Of a stretch of 64,000 nt of DNA, positions 43,298 to 53,372 are shown piece after piece. The translations under genes were made by a program, and so were the position numbers. The DNA is from Choristoneura fumiferana (taxonomy: Eukaryota > Arthropoda > Insecta > Lepidoptera > Tortricidae). The stretch lies in contig NC_133498.1 in NCBI RefSeq assembly GCF_025370935.1, forward strand, positions 5,006,260 to 5,070,259, read 5' to 3'. Positions within the stretch are counted from its first letter, which is position 1. Every line of letters begins with the position of its first letter. Below the pieces are notes generated by a model, which did no database searches, was not told the DNA's origin, and saw only the letters and a program-made list of their open reading frames with translations.

Positions 43298-43457
43298 GTA
43301 ATTACTGGCACTTGAGGTATCGCATCTTAGGCCTCTAGGTTGGCAACGCATCTGCAATACCCCTGGTGCCCTGGTGTTTCCGATGTTTATGGGCGGTGGA
43401 TATCTTACCATCAGGAGACCCACTTGCTCGTTTGCTATCCAGTCGAATAAAAAAAAC
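43298..43457 (+). mobile_element. Retroposon 3' end (tail-3), short copy
   Basis: Begins at GGTAATTACTGGCACTTGAG, has a local CCTGGTGCCCTGGTG duplication, and ends GTCGAATAAAAAAAAC. Confidence 0.72.
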
Positions 43458-44072
43458 CTCTAGTAGTACTAAAACAGTTTTTTCTTTAATTAAGAATGAG
43501 AGTAGGTAATTTATTTGCCCAAATTCGGCACAACAAGAAAATACATAAAACTTAAAACAATATAACTAATAATTGAACAACCTTACGCATTAAGTATTAA
43601 GTTATTCTTATTTATTAAACTACCTAACCTTATATTTGATTCGATACTCAACATGAACTTCAATAGAAAAGTAAATTTGAATTTAATCCTAACCTGCTGT
43701 TTCCTATAAAACGGCATCTCGAAAAATCCCGAACTGTCGTCCTTCATATAATTATGGGAAACGAAATTATATGAAAAGTGTTATACAATATACAATACAA
43801 TATCAGGATGAAGAGCCCGCCCATAGCGGAAGCCATCTTGCTCGTCGGCAACCAACAATTTCTCGACATAAAATATCATACTCGTAAAATTCGCTGTGCT
43901 TACCGAATTTGAACTGGAGACCGTGCAATCGGAATGGGCCATAACATAGTTGTTGAAGCTTTCACACACGAAGTACATGACAGGGCTTGACAGGAGATGC
44001 TATGGCACTTTCTTCTTCGCCGAAAATGACGAGCTACCACATGATCAAAGGAAATGTACAGTTGATACCCCA
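43458..44072. other. No confident gene
   Basis: A minus-strand ATG at 43978 opens 25 codons (MYFVCESFNNYVMAHSDC) before a donor-like TCG|GTAAGC near 43904. Without a leader or second exon this remains a weak exon candidate only. Confidence 0.25.
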
Positions 44073-44360
44073 TCATCCCCAGCCTATATACGTCCCACTG
44101 CTGGGCACAGGTATCCTTTCAGGATGAGATGGCTTGGGCCGTAGTTCCTACGCGGGCCCAGTGCGGATTGGGAACTTCATATACACCATTGAATCGCTTA
44201 GCATAGCAAGTATGAGATGCAGGTTCCTCATGATGTTTTCTTTCACCGTAAAGCTCGTGGTTGGTAAATTTCGAATGTTTTTTCACACATAATTTCGAAA
44301 AATTCAGAGATGCGAGCCCGGGTATTTGAACCTATGATCCTCTCCTTGAGAGTCATCTTT
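44073..44360 (-). mobile_element. SINE-A, diverged
   Basis: Left end CCCAGCCTATATACGTCCC; a CATAGCAAGTATGAGATG stretch replaces the usual CAGGTTTGTGC. B-box complement altered to GGGTATTTGAACC; the A-box end is lost. Confidence 0.75.
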
Positions 44361-44599
44361 TGGGCTTTAGCAGTTAGCATGCCGGACGCAAGCACATTTT
44401 TATTTTACATAGAGCGAAATTTACAAGGTAAGTAATGTCGACCGTGTGGCTACTGACTGATTAATGATTAGAGTTGTTGTAACGTATTAGGTTCTTTATT
44501 ATTTTGTGTGTATGCACTTGTTATGTCGCGTTATTATAGCGGCAGCGTATCCACCAATAATGGGCCAGGTTGTGTTGCGAGGGAGTACTATATACATAT

Positions 44600-45062
44600 A
44601 GTATATACATATAAACTAAACTAATGTTACAAAATAAAAATGTAATCCAAATTTTCTGCCTCAGGCATTGACCCCAAGACACTGGCAGCATTACCTCTCT
44701 GAACTGTTATTCCTAATCTTTGCGAGAGGTAAGTGCCAGCCCTGGGGTCGCCTGAGGCCAAAACCAGACGAGTAGATAAGTCCTTGATATTTTTTTTGTG
44801 TCTTCCGACCATGGTCCCATTGTCTCGAAAGCAAGCGCCGCAAACTCATGATAGTTTGTTAAAGCTGAGTATTTGCGGCGCTTGTTTATCTGAGCCTGTT
44901 CAGCAGCCGCCCCAGCTCTGAGCGCGGTGCTCTGGATGTGAGACGCGGCTAGAGTGTCGACACACGTCGCGTCCCACACCAGAGTTCTTCCCAAAGTCCA
45001 AGGCACTAAGGTGGCACCATCCGGCCTTTTTCCGTTGTCCCTCAACAAACCGCACGGTTCTA
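44600..45062 (-). mobile_element. Retroelement C-terminus with PD-(D/E)XK-like nuclease signature, frame-broken
   Basis: The minus strand encodes KRPDGATLVPWTLGRTLVWD followed by ATCVDTL, AGAAAEQAQINKRRKYSAL and FAALAFETMGPWSEDTKK; then, after one frameshift near 44800, DLSTRLVLASGDPRAGTYLS and QRLGITVQRGNAASVLGSM. RPD, the later WD, and the K..KY spacing resemble a PD-(D/E)XK nuclease as found at the C-terminus of some retroelements (inference). The frameshift is disabling. The same terminal motif ends 17632-17815 and 62065-62480, all on the minus strand. Confidence 0.65.
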
Positions 45063-45084
45063 GAGTTGCTGCAAGTCTTGTTTT

Positions 45085-45230
45085 TCATTAACCAATAGAA
45101 ACGCTTCATTTACATCGCCTCGCTCCGCTCAGCTGTTTCCACCAGAGATGTGCTGTGCGAGGATAGGTAAATGAAGCGTTAAAACGCATTCCTTCTTCGC
45201 GCATTATTGGTGGAAACGCAGCTTATTAGT
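45085..45230. mobile_element. MITE-like inverted repeat (GAAACGCTTCATTTAC family)
   Basis: AACGCTTCATTTACATCGCC with CTCGC is answered by GCGAGGATAGGTAAATGAAG with CGTT. The outer words CCAATAGAAACG and ATTATTGGTGGAAACG are also imperfect complements. Confidence 0.6.
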
Positions 45231-45409
45231 TTTAAAAGCCCTTGGGGCCAAGGTTCTATTTTCTTTTTACTCGTATTTTATTTAGTTAGAGAACACATTC
45301 AGTCGTACATTAATTAACAAATATTTAGTAAACCAGAAACAATATAAAGACCTCGAGGATTATAAATACTAATAAGTGCTAAAGGTTCAAACTAATGTTA
45401 ATCAGTAAA

Positions 45410-45557
45410 TTAAATAAGCTGAATCAGGCGTTACTTTTCGGAGGAGATATCAATGAACTAAAACAATTACTTTGCTCACCCGCGACCTTCTTCTTCTTTT
45501 TCTAAGCTTCTTCTTAAGCAGCAACTTTGTAAGGTCGCGGGTGAGCAAAGCAATATT
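45410..45557. repeat. CTCACCCGCGACC family copy folded on itself
   Basis: ACTTTGCTCACCCGCGACCT at 45470-45489 is followed 30 bases later by its complement AAGGTCGCGGGTGAGCAAAG (45530-45549). The CTTCTTCTTC loop is unique to this copy, suggesting a head-to-head rearrangement. Confidence 0.6.
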
Positions 45558-45720
45558 AAGATAAGATAAGATAAGATAATTTATTCAATATTTTCAGTAC
45601 AAAATAACAATAGATACAATATTTTACTAAATTCTATAATAAAAAAAAATATTTATTAATTAATTTATTTATTATTAAATAATAATAATTCTATAATTCT
45701 ATTGATTTAGTTCACGAGTA
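45558..45720 (-). repeat. Non-LTR 3' end with (TTATC)n tail
   Basis: Plus strand: TTAAGATAAGATAAGATAAG, then AATTTATTCAATATTTTCAG. Read on the minus strand this is a UTR ending in TTATC repeats. Confidence 0.5.
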
Positions 45721-46574
45721 AATTAAAAGTTATAATTTCTAATATGTGCTGCATTTGGTTCTAGCTGAATATTAGCTTTGCTATTTTTAACTTTGTGCCG
45801 AGCTACCCTTTTTTGTTTCCATGTTGCGCTTAAATTTAAATATATTATGATTCGTTTTAAAATGTTACGTGAAAACAATGAAAAGTTTTACATACATTTT
45901 ATTTCTTCTTTCTTTCTTTATGATTCGAAATTATCATCATAATCATAAATAAATAAATCAAAATAAGTCTCATTACTACGTGTAGAAACCTTCTTGAGGT
46001 CTTAATCAGTGTAGAATGACTTTTATATATATATTTTCTTGTTGATTATACCTTTTCATTCCCTCAAGTGAGCAATAATATTAATGACTAAAATCTCTGC
46101 ACACAAATTACTTAAAGTTACTAAAATCGTGTACTTACACAATAATTTGAAATCTCGAGACCATAAATTTCCAAATTCCGATAAAAAGCAATTTTTAAAT
46201 TAAACATCATCAATTTGTCAAGAAATTGTCCATAATTGTTGTGCATTCAAAAAGCTACGGAGGTTTTATGGTACTTACACACTGTACGACACAATGTTAA
46301 AAAATAATTTTGTTATGCACCGACATCTTACGCAAATATTTATTAAATATAGTTTCACTTATTGACATAATAATACATTGGATATAAAACGAAACGATAA
46401 CAATTGATGAATTAAAAAATGTTTAAACCCTGAATTTCACCTACCCGGGGCATCCGTGGTTAGCATGCAGCTCAGCCTCTGGGCGAACAAAGACCCTGCC
46501 CTGGTATATTATCACTTTCCTTCGGTAATTTTTGTATTCCTTAACCTTCAAAAACTTTTTCTAGTTTAAATTAT
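45721..46574. other. No supported feature
   Basis: AT-rich. A GC-balanced patch at 46440-46515 (GGGGCATCCGTGGTTAGC) could be an old coding remnant but has no open frame worth calling. Confidence 0.4.
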
Positions 46575-46890
46575 TTTGCAATACAATATAATACAATGAC
46601 TTTTTATTGTACACCGCAATAGTAGGTAAGCGATACAGAAAGCAGGTATACAGAAAGAAAATAACAAGGTAGATAAGCAGTAGGCGGTATATTATGTTTA
46701 TTTATAAATAAATAAAATCATTTATTTCAGATCACAAGAATCCGTAAAAAGCGATATGTACAGAAAACAGGTACACAGAAAGAAAATGACAAGGTAGATA
46801 AGCAGTAGGCGGTAAGTATATTATGTTTATTTATAAATAAATAAAGAAATAAAATCATTTATTTCAAATCACAAGAATCCATATCATGTC
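46575..46890 (-). repeat. Two retroposon tails, tandemly duplicated
   Basis: A minus-strand tail-1 end (TGTACAATAAAAAGTCATTG as complement) abuts a second tail (AAATAAATGATTTTATTTAT as complement). The junction unit, from ACAGAAAGCAGGTATACAG to ATCACAAGAATCCGTA, is repeated once with about 122-bp spacing and 90% identity by eye. Confidence 0.65.
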
Positions 46891-47708
46891 ATAAGACTAT
46901 AAATGTTATTATTACTATTAAGATTATTTATGCCTGTATCGCGCATTGAACAAAAAATTTACACAATTTTCTCTATTGTTTTACACCACGGCAGTTTGAT
47001 TTTATTCCCAAAATAATTAAATTCAAATTGCTTTGACAATTTATTTTAACTAGTTAATATGGTGATCCTCAGGAGGTTAAGTTGAGTCGTCATAGTCATC
47101 ACTGGAGGCACAGACATTATAAAATTACTCGGCGTCATTATGTGGCATGCGGCAATGCCGCACAGTCTCTCTCTGGCATCAGGAACGGGTCTGAATCACT
47201 ATGTTGTACGGAATCCCGCGTAAACAAAAACGGCGGGGTCGTCGAACCCAACGGTAACCGCAACCTGCACGGTGGGTTGTGTGACGTCATGGTAGGTACG
47301 CTAGTCGCTGAGAGATGGCGCCACATAGCTGTTTGGGTAACAGATTTGTGTGAGACATTGGGAGTTAGCAAGTTGTAATGACTGAAACATGGATAACGTA
47401 ACATCAAGTAAATGCGACATGCGACAAGTAGATAGGTTTTATAAATAAAAATATTTAAAATGGTAGTGAAATATACAGTGGTTGAAATTAAACATGCAAA
47501 CTTTGACCAAAACAAACTAAAATACGTTACATCGCAAATCACAAGTTAGATACGAAAAAAATAAATAAATAATAGTAAAAAGTATGTTTTTATTTTAAAT
47601 ATATTTTATACATTTTTAAAAGCTTTAATTAAAATTCTTTATTGTTTATACTAGTTTATATTTCTCGGTACTTGCGTTATAAATAAAACTAAAATAAACG
47701 ATAGGTAG
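46891..47708. other. No supported gene; GC-balanced patch 47090-47380
   Basis: The patch has frames on both strands (98 and 134 residues) with no domain or splice support. AGAGATGGCGCCAC lies at 47311-47324 and GTGACGTCAT at 47281-47290, so it may be regulatory. Confidence 0.3.
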
Positions 47709-48000
47709 GTGGCCGTGGTGGCCTAGTGGTTTGACCTGTGGCCTCTCAAGCAGAGGGTCGTGGGTTCAAACCCCGGCTCGCACCTCCTGAGTGTTTCGAA
47801 ATTCATGTAAGGGAATTACATTTGAAATTTACCACGAACTTTGCGGTGAAGGAAAACATCGTGAGGAAACCTGCACAAACCTGCGAAGCGATTCAATGGT
47901 GCGAGTGAAGTTCCCAATCCGCACTGGGCCCGCGTGGGAACTATGGCCCTCTTGTTCTGAGAGGAGGCCTGTGCCCAGTAGTGGCACGTATATAGGCTAA
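47709..48000 (+). mobile_element. SINE-A, the plus-strand full-length copy
   Basis: Begins GGCCGTGGTGGCCTAGTGG (A-box), then GGGTTCAAACCCC (B-box), and ends CAGTAGTGGCACGTATATAG. The internal frame over GGAATTACATTTGAAATTTA is accidental. Local reference for the family; it lacks a (CAT)n tail. Confidence 0.88.
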
Positions 48001-48054
48001 CATGTTGAATCAATTTTTTTTGCGGTGGTGGTGAATAATAATATTATTTTTTTA

Positions 48055-48200
48055 AGATTCCGTACCGAAAATGAAAAAAAAACGGAACCTTTATAGGATC
48101 ACTCAAGTGTCTTTCTGTCTTTGTCTGTAACAGCCAATCTACTCCGAAACTTCTGAACCGATTGAGTTGAAAATTGGTGCGTAATGTAAATCGATATCCC
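48055..48200 (+). repeat. Interspersed repeat (CTTTATAGGATCACT family)
   Basis: ACGGAACCTTTATAGGATCA, TGTCTTTCTGTCTTTGTCTG and AACTTCTGAACCGATTGAG. A short relative is at 55603-55649 (GGGTTCCGTCCC, CCCTTATAGGATCA). Confidence 0.5.
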
Positions 48201-48399
48201 AAAGACGGACGTGTAACGTAAATAAAGGAAAGTAGCTAAGTTTAATCCGATTTTATTAAAATTCTGATAGCTTTTATTTAATTTCTAAGAAAACCTAGGT
48301 ATTTTAGCGTTAATATTGAAACCCTCTACAAGTTTTTATAATGCGGCTATGCGACAGAAACACTGCGCAAAAAAAATATGAATTAAAATTTTTAGAAGT

Positions 48400-48500
48400 G
48401 TTTATCAGTGACATCTATTGTGGAGTAGTTATAATCACACTTATAGCGACATCTATTAGTGAGTAGTGATTTAAGCGCATAGCGACACCTGTCAATGAGT
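48400..48500 (+). repeat. Three degenerate units of GCGACATCTATT..GTGAG
   Basis: AGTGACATCTATTGTGGAGT, AGCGACATCTATTAGTGAGT and AGCGACACCTGTCAATGAG spaced by about 37-39 bases. Confidence 0.55.
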
Positions 48501-48624
48501 TTCGTAATTAAAGTTGACAGCCGGCGAGTGATGGGACAGAACGTCACAATATTTTTGTACGCTATCAGTAGATGGCGCTAGTCGTAGTAAACAAACCATG
48601 AATTCGCCATTCATTCATTGCCAG

Positions 48625-48809
48625 TCAGTCTCGTCTCGCTTATTGTTTGTTACAGTGAAAAAACAAAACATCTTTTCTGGCTCATTTCAATGGTTTTTAC
48701 GGACAAAAGATCATATTCCAGTGTTTGATTTATACACGTATCTATTAAATAAACAATTGTGAGTGGTGGATGTTCATTTTGTGCAGATTTACCCGTGTTT
48801 CGTATAACG
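48625..48809 (+). promoter_or_regulatory. Possible promoter and untranslated first exon
   Basis: GCCAGTCAGTCTCGTCTCG provides an initiator-like TCAGT, and about 180 bp later CGTATAACG|GTAAGTTTGT is a near-consensus donor (48810). Just upstream are CGTCACAATA and AGTAGATGGCGCTAG. No coding start; any exon 2 would lie further right. Confidence 0.35.
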
Positions 48810-49598
48810 GTAAGTTTGTACACATAACAGGCGATTTCTGTATTGCATGTTTGCTTGAGCTGAGCTCGCTAAATAGGTAATAATCGTTAGCTCAGATCTT
48901 ATATTAGCCAAGTTTCCTATTATTACGCATTACATTTATTTTATACTTACTTTAGGAATTCTAATGTTACTTAACCTAAAAATGCAAAATATTGTCGAGA
49001 TGCAGTTGACTGAGCAGAGACCATAATTTGTGTCATTACTTACCTACATTACATTTTACATCTTTGGTGCTTGTCTAATGGCCATGTGTAACAACTCATC
49101 AGTTATTCTGTTAATACCATTTTAGTACTTACCGAATTAAGTACCTAGTAATCCGGTTTTGCGCTCATTAGCCAGTGTTTTTTATTATTAGTAGTTATTG
49201 CTTAACATTTTAATGCTATGCTATGATGAATGATGAAGCTTGTGTCTGTGTCTAGTTGGTAATACATTGAATGTACGACCTATTTATTGTCGACCCGATA
49301 ATTCATGCCCTTTCGGAAATCGTTATAGCAGATATAGATTATTTTATAATAGGTACCTAGCTGTACACCGGATATTGCTCCGTTAGAGTACACTTCCATG
49401 GGAGCGGAGCTATGAAGATTCAACATTGGATTATTTTTTATACCTATTTATTTATTTATTATGAATTAAATTCGGGTTTGAACCCGATTATACAATTAGT
49501 AATAACCGTGATAGTCTAAAATATTATGTATATAGGTACTACTAACCTGGAAACTGTATCAGAATCTTCGACCATGTCACATACCATGTCAACAATAA
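48810..49598. other. No supported feature
   Basis: Nothing recognisable; intron if the preceding exon is real. Confidence 0.4.
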
Positions 49599-49948
49599 TC
49601 CTACTAATATTATAAATGCGAAAGTTTGTGAGTGAGTATGTTTGTTTCACGCTAAAACGGCTGTGCGGATTTGCATGAAATTTGGTATGTAGGTACCTAG
49701 CTGGACATCTGGAATAAAACATAGGCTTACTTTTTATCCCGATATTCCCACGGGATACGGATAAAATCTCGAAACAAAAACCGCTGGGCTTAGAGTCATG
49801 CAATTTGACGTGATTGTTTAAAATGTAACGTCAATGAAAACCACGATTTAACTTTCGGGAATTCGCACGGGAATTTTTATAAATCCCGTTATTTCAATTC
49901 AGCTGCTGGACGTAATGATTTACGTGTATAGCCGCGGGTAAACACTAG
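49599..49948 (+). mobile_element. Helitron, long subfamily, complete
   Basis: TCCTACTAATATTATAAATG after A; GCCGCGGGTAAACACTAG before T. 350 bp; relative to 6649-6864 it adds a middle block (GTCATGCAATTTGACGTGAT, AACCACGATTTAACTTTCGG). Reference for the long subfamily. Confidence 0.8.
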
Positions 49949-50159
49949 TATAATATAATAAATGCGAAAGTTTGTAAGTCTGTTTGTTTGTTACTTCATC
50001 ACGTCTAAACCGCTAAACCAATTTAGATGAAATTCGGTATACAGATAGTCTGAGTCCCGGGGAAGGACATAGGATAGTTTTTATCCCGTAACAATGCATA
50101 GTCCCCGCGGCATAGTGAAAACCGAAATTTACGCGGACGGAGTCGCGGGTAACGGCTAG
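49949..50159 (+). mobile_element. Helitron, short subfamily, adjoining
   Basis: Starts immediately after the previous CTAG: TATAATATAATAAATGCGAA, then ATCACGTCTAAACCGC, and ends GTCGCGGGTAACGGCTAG. The usual 5' TC word is altered, so it may have inserted at, or been joined to, the 3' end of its neighbour. Confidence 0.75.
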
Positions 50160-50219
50160 TATAAATATCATACAGAATTAATGCTCAGTCAAAATGAAAA
50201 TAGGTATCTTTATTCAATA

Positions 50220-50455
50220 CTAGCTTTTGCCCGCGGTTTCGCTCCCGCAGAATTAGTATGTAGTTTAAAACTTTTTGATCCCACAGGAATCATACATTAT
50301 TTGGGAATAAAATTAGCCTATTTATATATTATTCCAAGGTATGTATAACCTACCTGTATGCGAAATTTCGTGCAAATCCGTTCAGTAGTTTTTGCATGAA
50401 AGAGTAACAAACATTTATCCATCCATACAAACTTTCTCGTTCATAATTACTGGGA
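50220..50455 (-). mobile_element. Helitron, third in the cluster, opposite strand
   Basis: CTAGCTTTTGCCCGCGGTTT at the left; GCAAATCCGTTCAGTAGTTT and TTCATAATTACTGGGATT toward the right. A distinct subfamily. Confidence 0.7.
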
Positions 50456-50464
50456 TTATTGGGA

Positions 50465-50580
50465 TAGGCTTTAAAAATAACCATCTTATGAATGGCAAAT
50501 CTCTACCACCAGTTCAGAAAAACCTCTGTTGAGAAGAATCCGGTAAGAATCTCAACGAAATAATATGTATAATGTACCTA
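50465..50580 (-). repeat. Tail-2 fragment, inverted
   Basis: CTCTACCACCAGTTCAGAAA, CCTCTGTTGAGAAGAATCCG and AATCTCAACGAAATA are complements of the tail-2 blocks; the TTTGAC tail is lost. Confidence 0.6.
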
Positions 50581-50939
50581 TATTTTAGACTGAGAGAAGC
50601 AGGGCCAGCTAGGGGCGAGCGAGCTGTAGAATTTTCACTATTATCGCGATAAGTCGATACTTGACGTTTTCGCTCGTCTTCGCTTCTATGCAAGCGCACC
50701 CTAAACATGTACAGACAATTCACAGATCCAGTTTAAGTAGAGAACCAGAAGCCATACGATAAATAAATAAATAACAGATGGGTTGGACAGTTACGCGTAG
50801 ATACCTTAATCGGAAGACAATGCATTGATCGTACCTAATAAGAAATACTTACATAATCGATTTTGGGTGGTCAGTTCAGTGGACGTCATTAACGTGCTGT
50901 TCAATTTTCGGGTGGTAAACACCTCTGGCCTCTTGGAGA

Positions 50940-51110
50940 GCTACAAACAATTAGTTTGCTCACCCGCGACCTTATATAGCTACACCTAACCTATGCAACA
51001 CAAACAAAACTACACTAAACCCAAACCCAACTATCATCACCACAATACCTACACTTCTTAGAACTTATTTTCTTCTTGTTATTCTTCAGAGTAACAGTTC
51101 ACCATGCTAA
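50940..51110 (+). repeat. Interspersed repeat (CTCACCCGCGACC family), partial
   Basis: TTTGCTCACCCGCGACCTTA, AACCCAACTATCATCACCAC and GTAACAGTTCACCATGC. It abuts the next MITE. Confidence 0.55.
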
Positions 51111-51128
51111 CAGATTAAAAACTAACGA

Positions 51129-51553
51129 ATGAGGGCTATCGTTTTTTGTCTCACTAGATGGCGCACTGTTGCGTGAGGTTTTTAAGTATGGCTTTCAAAG
51201 TCTGTTATTACGGGCGTGAAAACAAAGTTTAGATTAAAATCATAGTTAATACACCATAAAACAGTACCATAAAAATATCGAGCATGCCACAGTATTGCAT
51301 AGTCCCCGTTTTGTTCGGAAAAAAGGGAGGAAAAAGGTTTCCGAAAGACAAAACTGTCTCAAAACACAGACGTTCATTGCCCCGGGACGCATATTTGCCA
51401 TAATTAATTTCAGATATTGCAAAATATTCACAAAATTATTCTAATTATAAATAAACCCGCGTAGCTCACCCAAAAACTATGAGATTTGACATTTCGGAGA
51501 CCTCACGCTACACTAGCGCCTCTAGCGGCGAATTCATACGCGATAGCCCTCAT
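51129..51553. mobile_element. MITE with ATGAGGGCTATCG inverted ends, copy 2
   Basis: 425 bp from ATGAGGGCTATCG to CGATAGCCCTCAT. It carries an extra left segment with ACTAGATGGCGCAC (51153-51166), absent from copy 1. The right half matches copy 1 inverted. Confidence 0.8.
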
Positions 51554-51619
51554 TAAAACAAACATTTAAATTTGACAATGTAAATTCCTTAAGTAGCCAC
51601 TTTATTTTTTATAAACAAA

Positions 51620-51850
51620 CTCTTGGAGAGGCTCGGAGTCACGCAGCCCACGCAACGAGCTATGGACTAAATAGTCAGTCACCGTCACACCTCGATAAAT
51701 ATGCAAGTTGAAGTGGCAATGGGCGGGCCACATCGCTCGAAGAACAGATATCTAACCGTTGGACGAGAAAAGTCCTCGAGTGGCGGCCGCGAAGCGTTGG
51801 CTGGTCTCCAACTAGGTATATAGACGACATCGTGAAAATTGTGGGCAACC
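51620..51850 (+). mobile_element. RTE-like element fragment, coding remnant
   Basis: In-frame words LKWQWAGHIARRTD, then after damage AKRWL and VGNRQVQ-like sequence, as in the C-terminus of RTE-type polymerases. Several stops; no 3' tail. Confidence 0.55.
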
Positions 51851-51918
51851 GGCAGGTGCAATGTTCATTGTGGTGTTCTAAGTGTGTGTGTTGGTATTTG
51901 GATGAAATTTAGTACCCA

Positions 51919-52106
51919 CTAGGCGTTACCCGCGACTCCGTCTGCGTAAAATTCGTTTATCGCTATCACGCGGGAACTATGCAATTTTCCGGGATAAAAA
52001 CTATCCTATGGCCTTCCCCGGGATTCAAACTATCTGTATACCGAATAACAAACAAATAAACAAACAAACAGACTTACAAACTTTCTCATTTATTATATTA
52101 GTGGGA
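51919..52106 (-). mobile_element. Helitron, internally deleted
   Basis: CTAG at 51919; GAACTATGCAATTTTCCGGG; right end complement TCCCACTAATATAATAAATG. It lacks the TTCATCTAAATCGG block. Confidence 0.7.
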
Positions 52107-52110
52107 TGTG

Positions 52111-52249
52111 CGTACATTCGAGTTCGTAAACTTGTGAGCAAAAATTTGATCAAAAATATCTGAACACGCTTCTACGCCGTTAACAATAGAGTCGTGTTCA
52201 GATATTTTTGATCAAATTTTGGCTGACAAGTTTATGAACTCGACTGTAC
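52111..52249. mobile_element. MITE, GTACATTCGAGTTCGTAAAC ends
   Basis: GTACATTCGAGTTCGTAAAC at the left, GTTTATGAACTCGACTGTAC roughly at the right. The arms share TTTGATCAAAAATATCTGAA over about 60 bp. It lies between two Helitron pieces. Confidence 0.8.
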
Positions 52250-52472
52250 ATAGCTGGATAACTGGAATAACACATAGGCTATACTTTTTATCCCGATATT
52301 CCTACGGCATCGGAATAAAATTTCGAAACTTCAATCGTTGGGTTGAGGCCAGTTGAGGGTCATACATAAAATTTGGCACCGTTGTTTTAAAGCGTCGTCA
52401 ATGAAGACCACTATAATTTTTGGGAAATGTGTTCCCGGAATATCAAATCAGGCTACCGCGGGTAAGCACTAG
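52250..52472 (+). mobile_element. Helitron, long subfamily, 5'-truncated
   Basis: Starts at TAGCTGGATAACTGGAATA; contains ATCCCGATATTCCTACGG; ends ACCGCGGGTAAGCACTAG. Confidence 0.65.
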
Positions 52473-52556
52473 CAGGGAATATAGTAGAAAATGAGGACTA
52501 TGGAATATAATAAATAATAATATTTATTTATTCAGATTATAAAGGTTGTGCCGCCA

Positions 52557-52721
52557 TAAAAGGACGGACGGGAAAACGTAGTGTAGGGCTACCTGAGGCA
52601 CGGTGGACTGGCGGCGGATGGATGCGAGGGGCTGAAGACAGAGTGTTGTGGCGCGCCATGGAAGAGGCCTATGTCCAGCAGTGGACTGCTGTAGGCTGAT
52701 GATGATGATGATGATGATGAT
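52557..52721 (+). mobile_element. RTE-like 3' end with (GAT)n tail
   Basis: GGACTGGCGGCGGATGGATG, GGCGCGCCATGGAAGAGG, CCTATGTCCAGCAGTGGACT, then seven GAT units. The best example of this 3' end in the window. Confidence 0.75.
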
Positions 52722-52749
52722 TCAGATTATATACCCATTTTGTTAATAA

Positions 52750-53065
52750 ATGTTTATCACGGGACACATCGATTTACTGAACACTTGACAGCAATTGATC
52801 TAGTCCCAAACCAAGCAAAGCTTGTACCTACATATGTGTATTAGGCTAAGTTCAGATGAGAAGCGCGTTTTGATAACGCGCGTGCTCATTGTCATAATAA
52901 GCGCTTGTCATAGGAACTTAGCCTTAGGCAACGATTAAACGTACTTATATAGATGAATACATACATAATATAAAACATCCAGGACTCTCCGGGCCGCACC
53001 CGGGTCTCAAGCTTCATTGTCAAGATCTTTGGCTATTCGGTTGTCAAGTATTATTAGATTTTCCA
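52750..53065 (-). mobile_element. SINE-B hosting a MITE
   Basis: TGTTTATCACGGGACACAT, CTAGTCCCAAACCAAGCAAA and ACATCCAGGACTC; the B-box complement is altered (CGCACCCGGGTC). Split at 52844-52923 by a MITE. Confidence 0.7.
52844..52923. mobile_element. 80-bp MITE with TTA duplication
   Basis: GGCTAAGTTCAGATGAGAAG to TCATAGGAACTTAGCC, flanked by TTA at 52841-52843 and 52924-52926. The core CGCGTTTTGATAACGCG is itself a hairpin. Confidence 0.8.
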
Positions 53066-53372
53066 GGTGGACGAAGTCACGTGCTTAAGCTAGTTTACTA
53101 ACGAACAAATCAGAATAGAACAAATAATTATAAAGCGCTTGATTGTCTCTTGCTTTAAAAAACATTAAAACCTCTACAAAATGGAACCAAATACAATAAG
53201 ACTAAAGCAACGTCTTTAAAGCGCAGCACTTGTCGTATAGTCGTCCCGCTCTGTCGTACCGAGAAAGTGTTGTTATCCCGTTCTCACATCTCATTGCCCT
53301 TAGACGTGTGACATCCCTGCGGACTTAACTCTGCGGTCTAGGGTTGTCGATGCTGGAGGGATTATGATTTAC
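53066..53372. other. No supported feature
   Basis: A GC-balanced patch (53230-53360) without a frame or repeat match. Confidence 0.4.

Noticed and set aside
47082..47542. Opposed frames of 98 and 134 residues
   Set aside because: They overlap on opposite strands without recognisable family features; more likely a GC-balanced regulatory or decayed patch.
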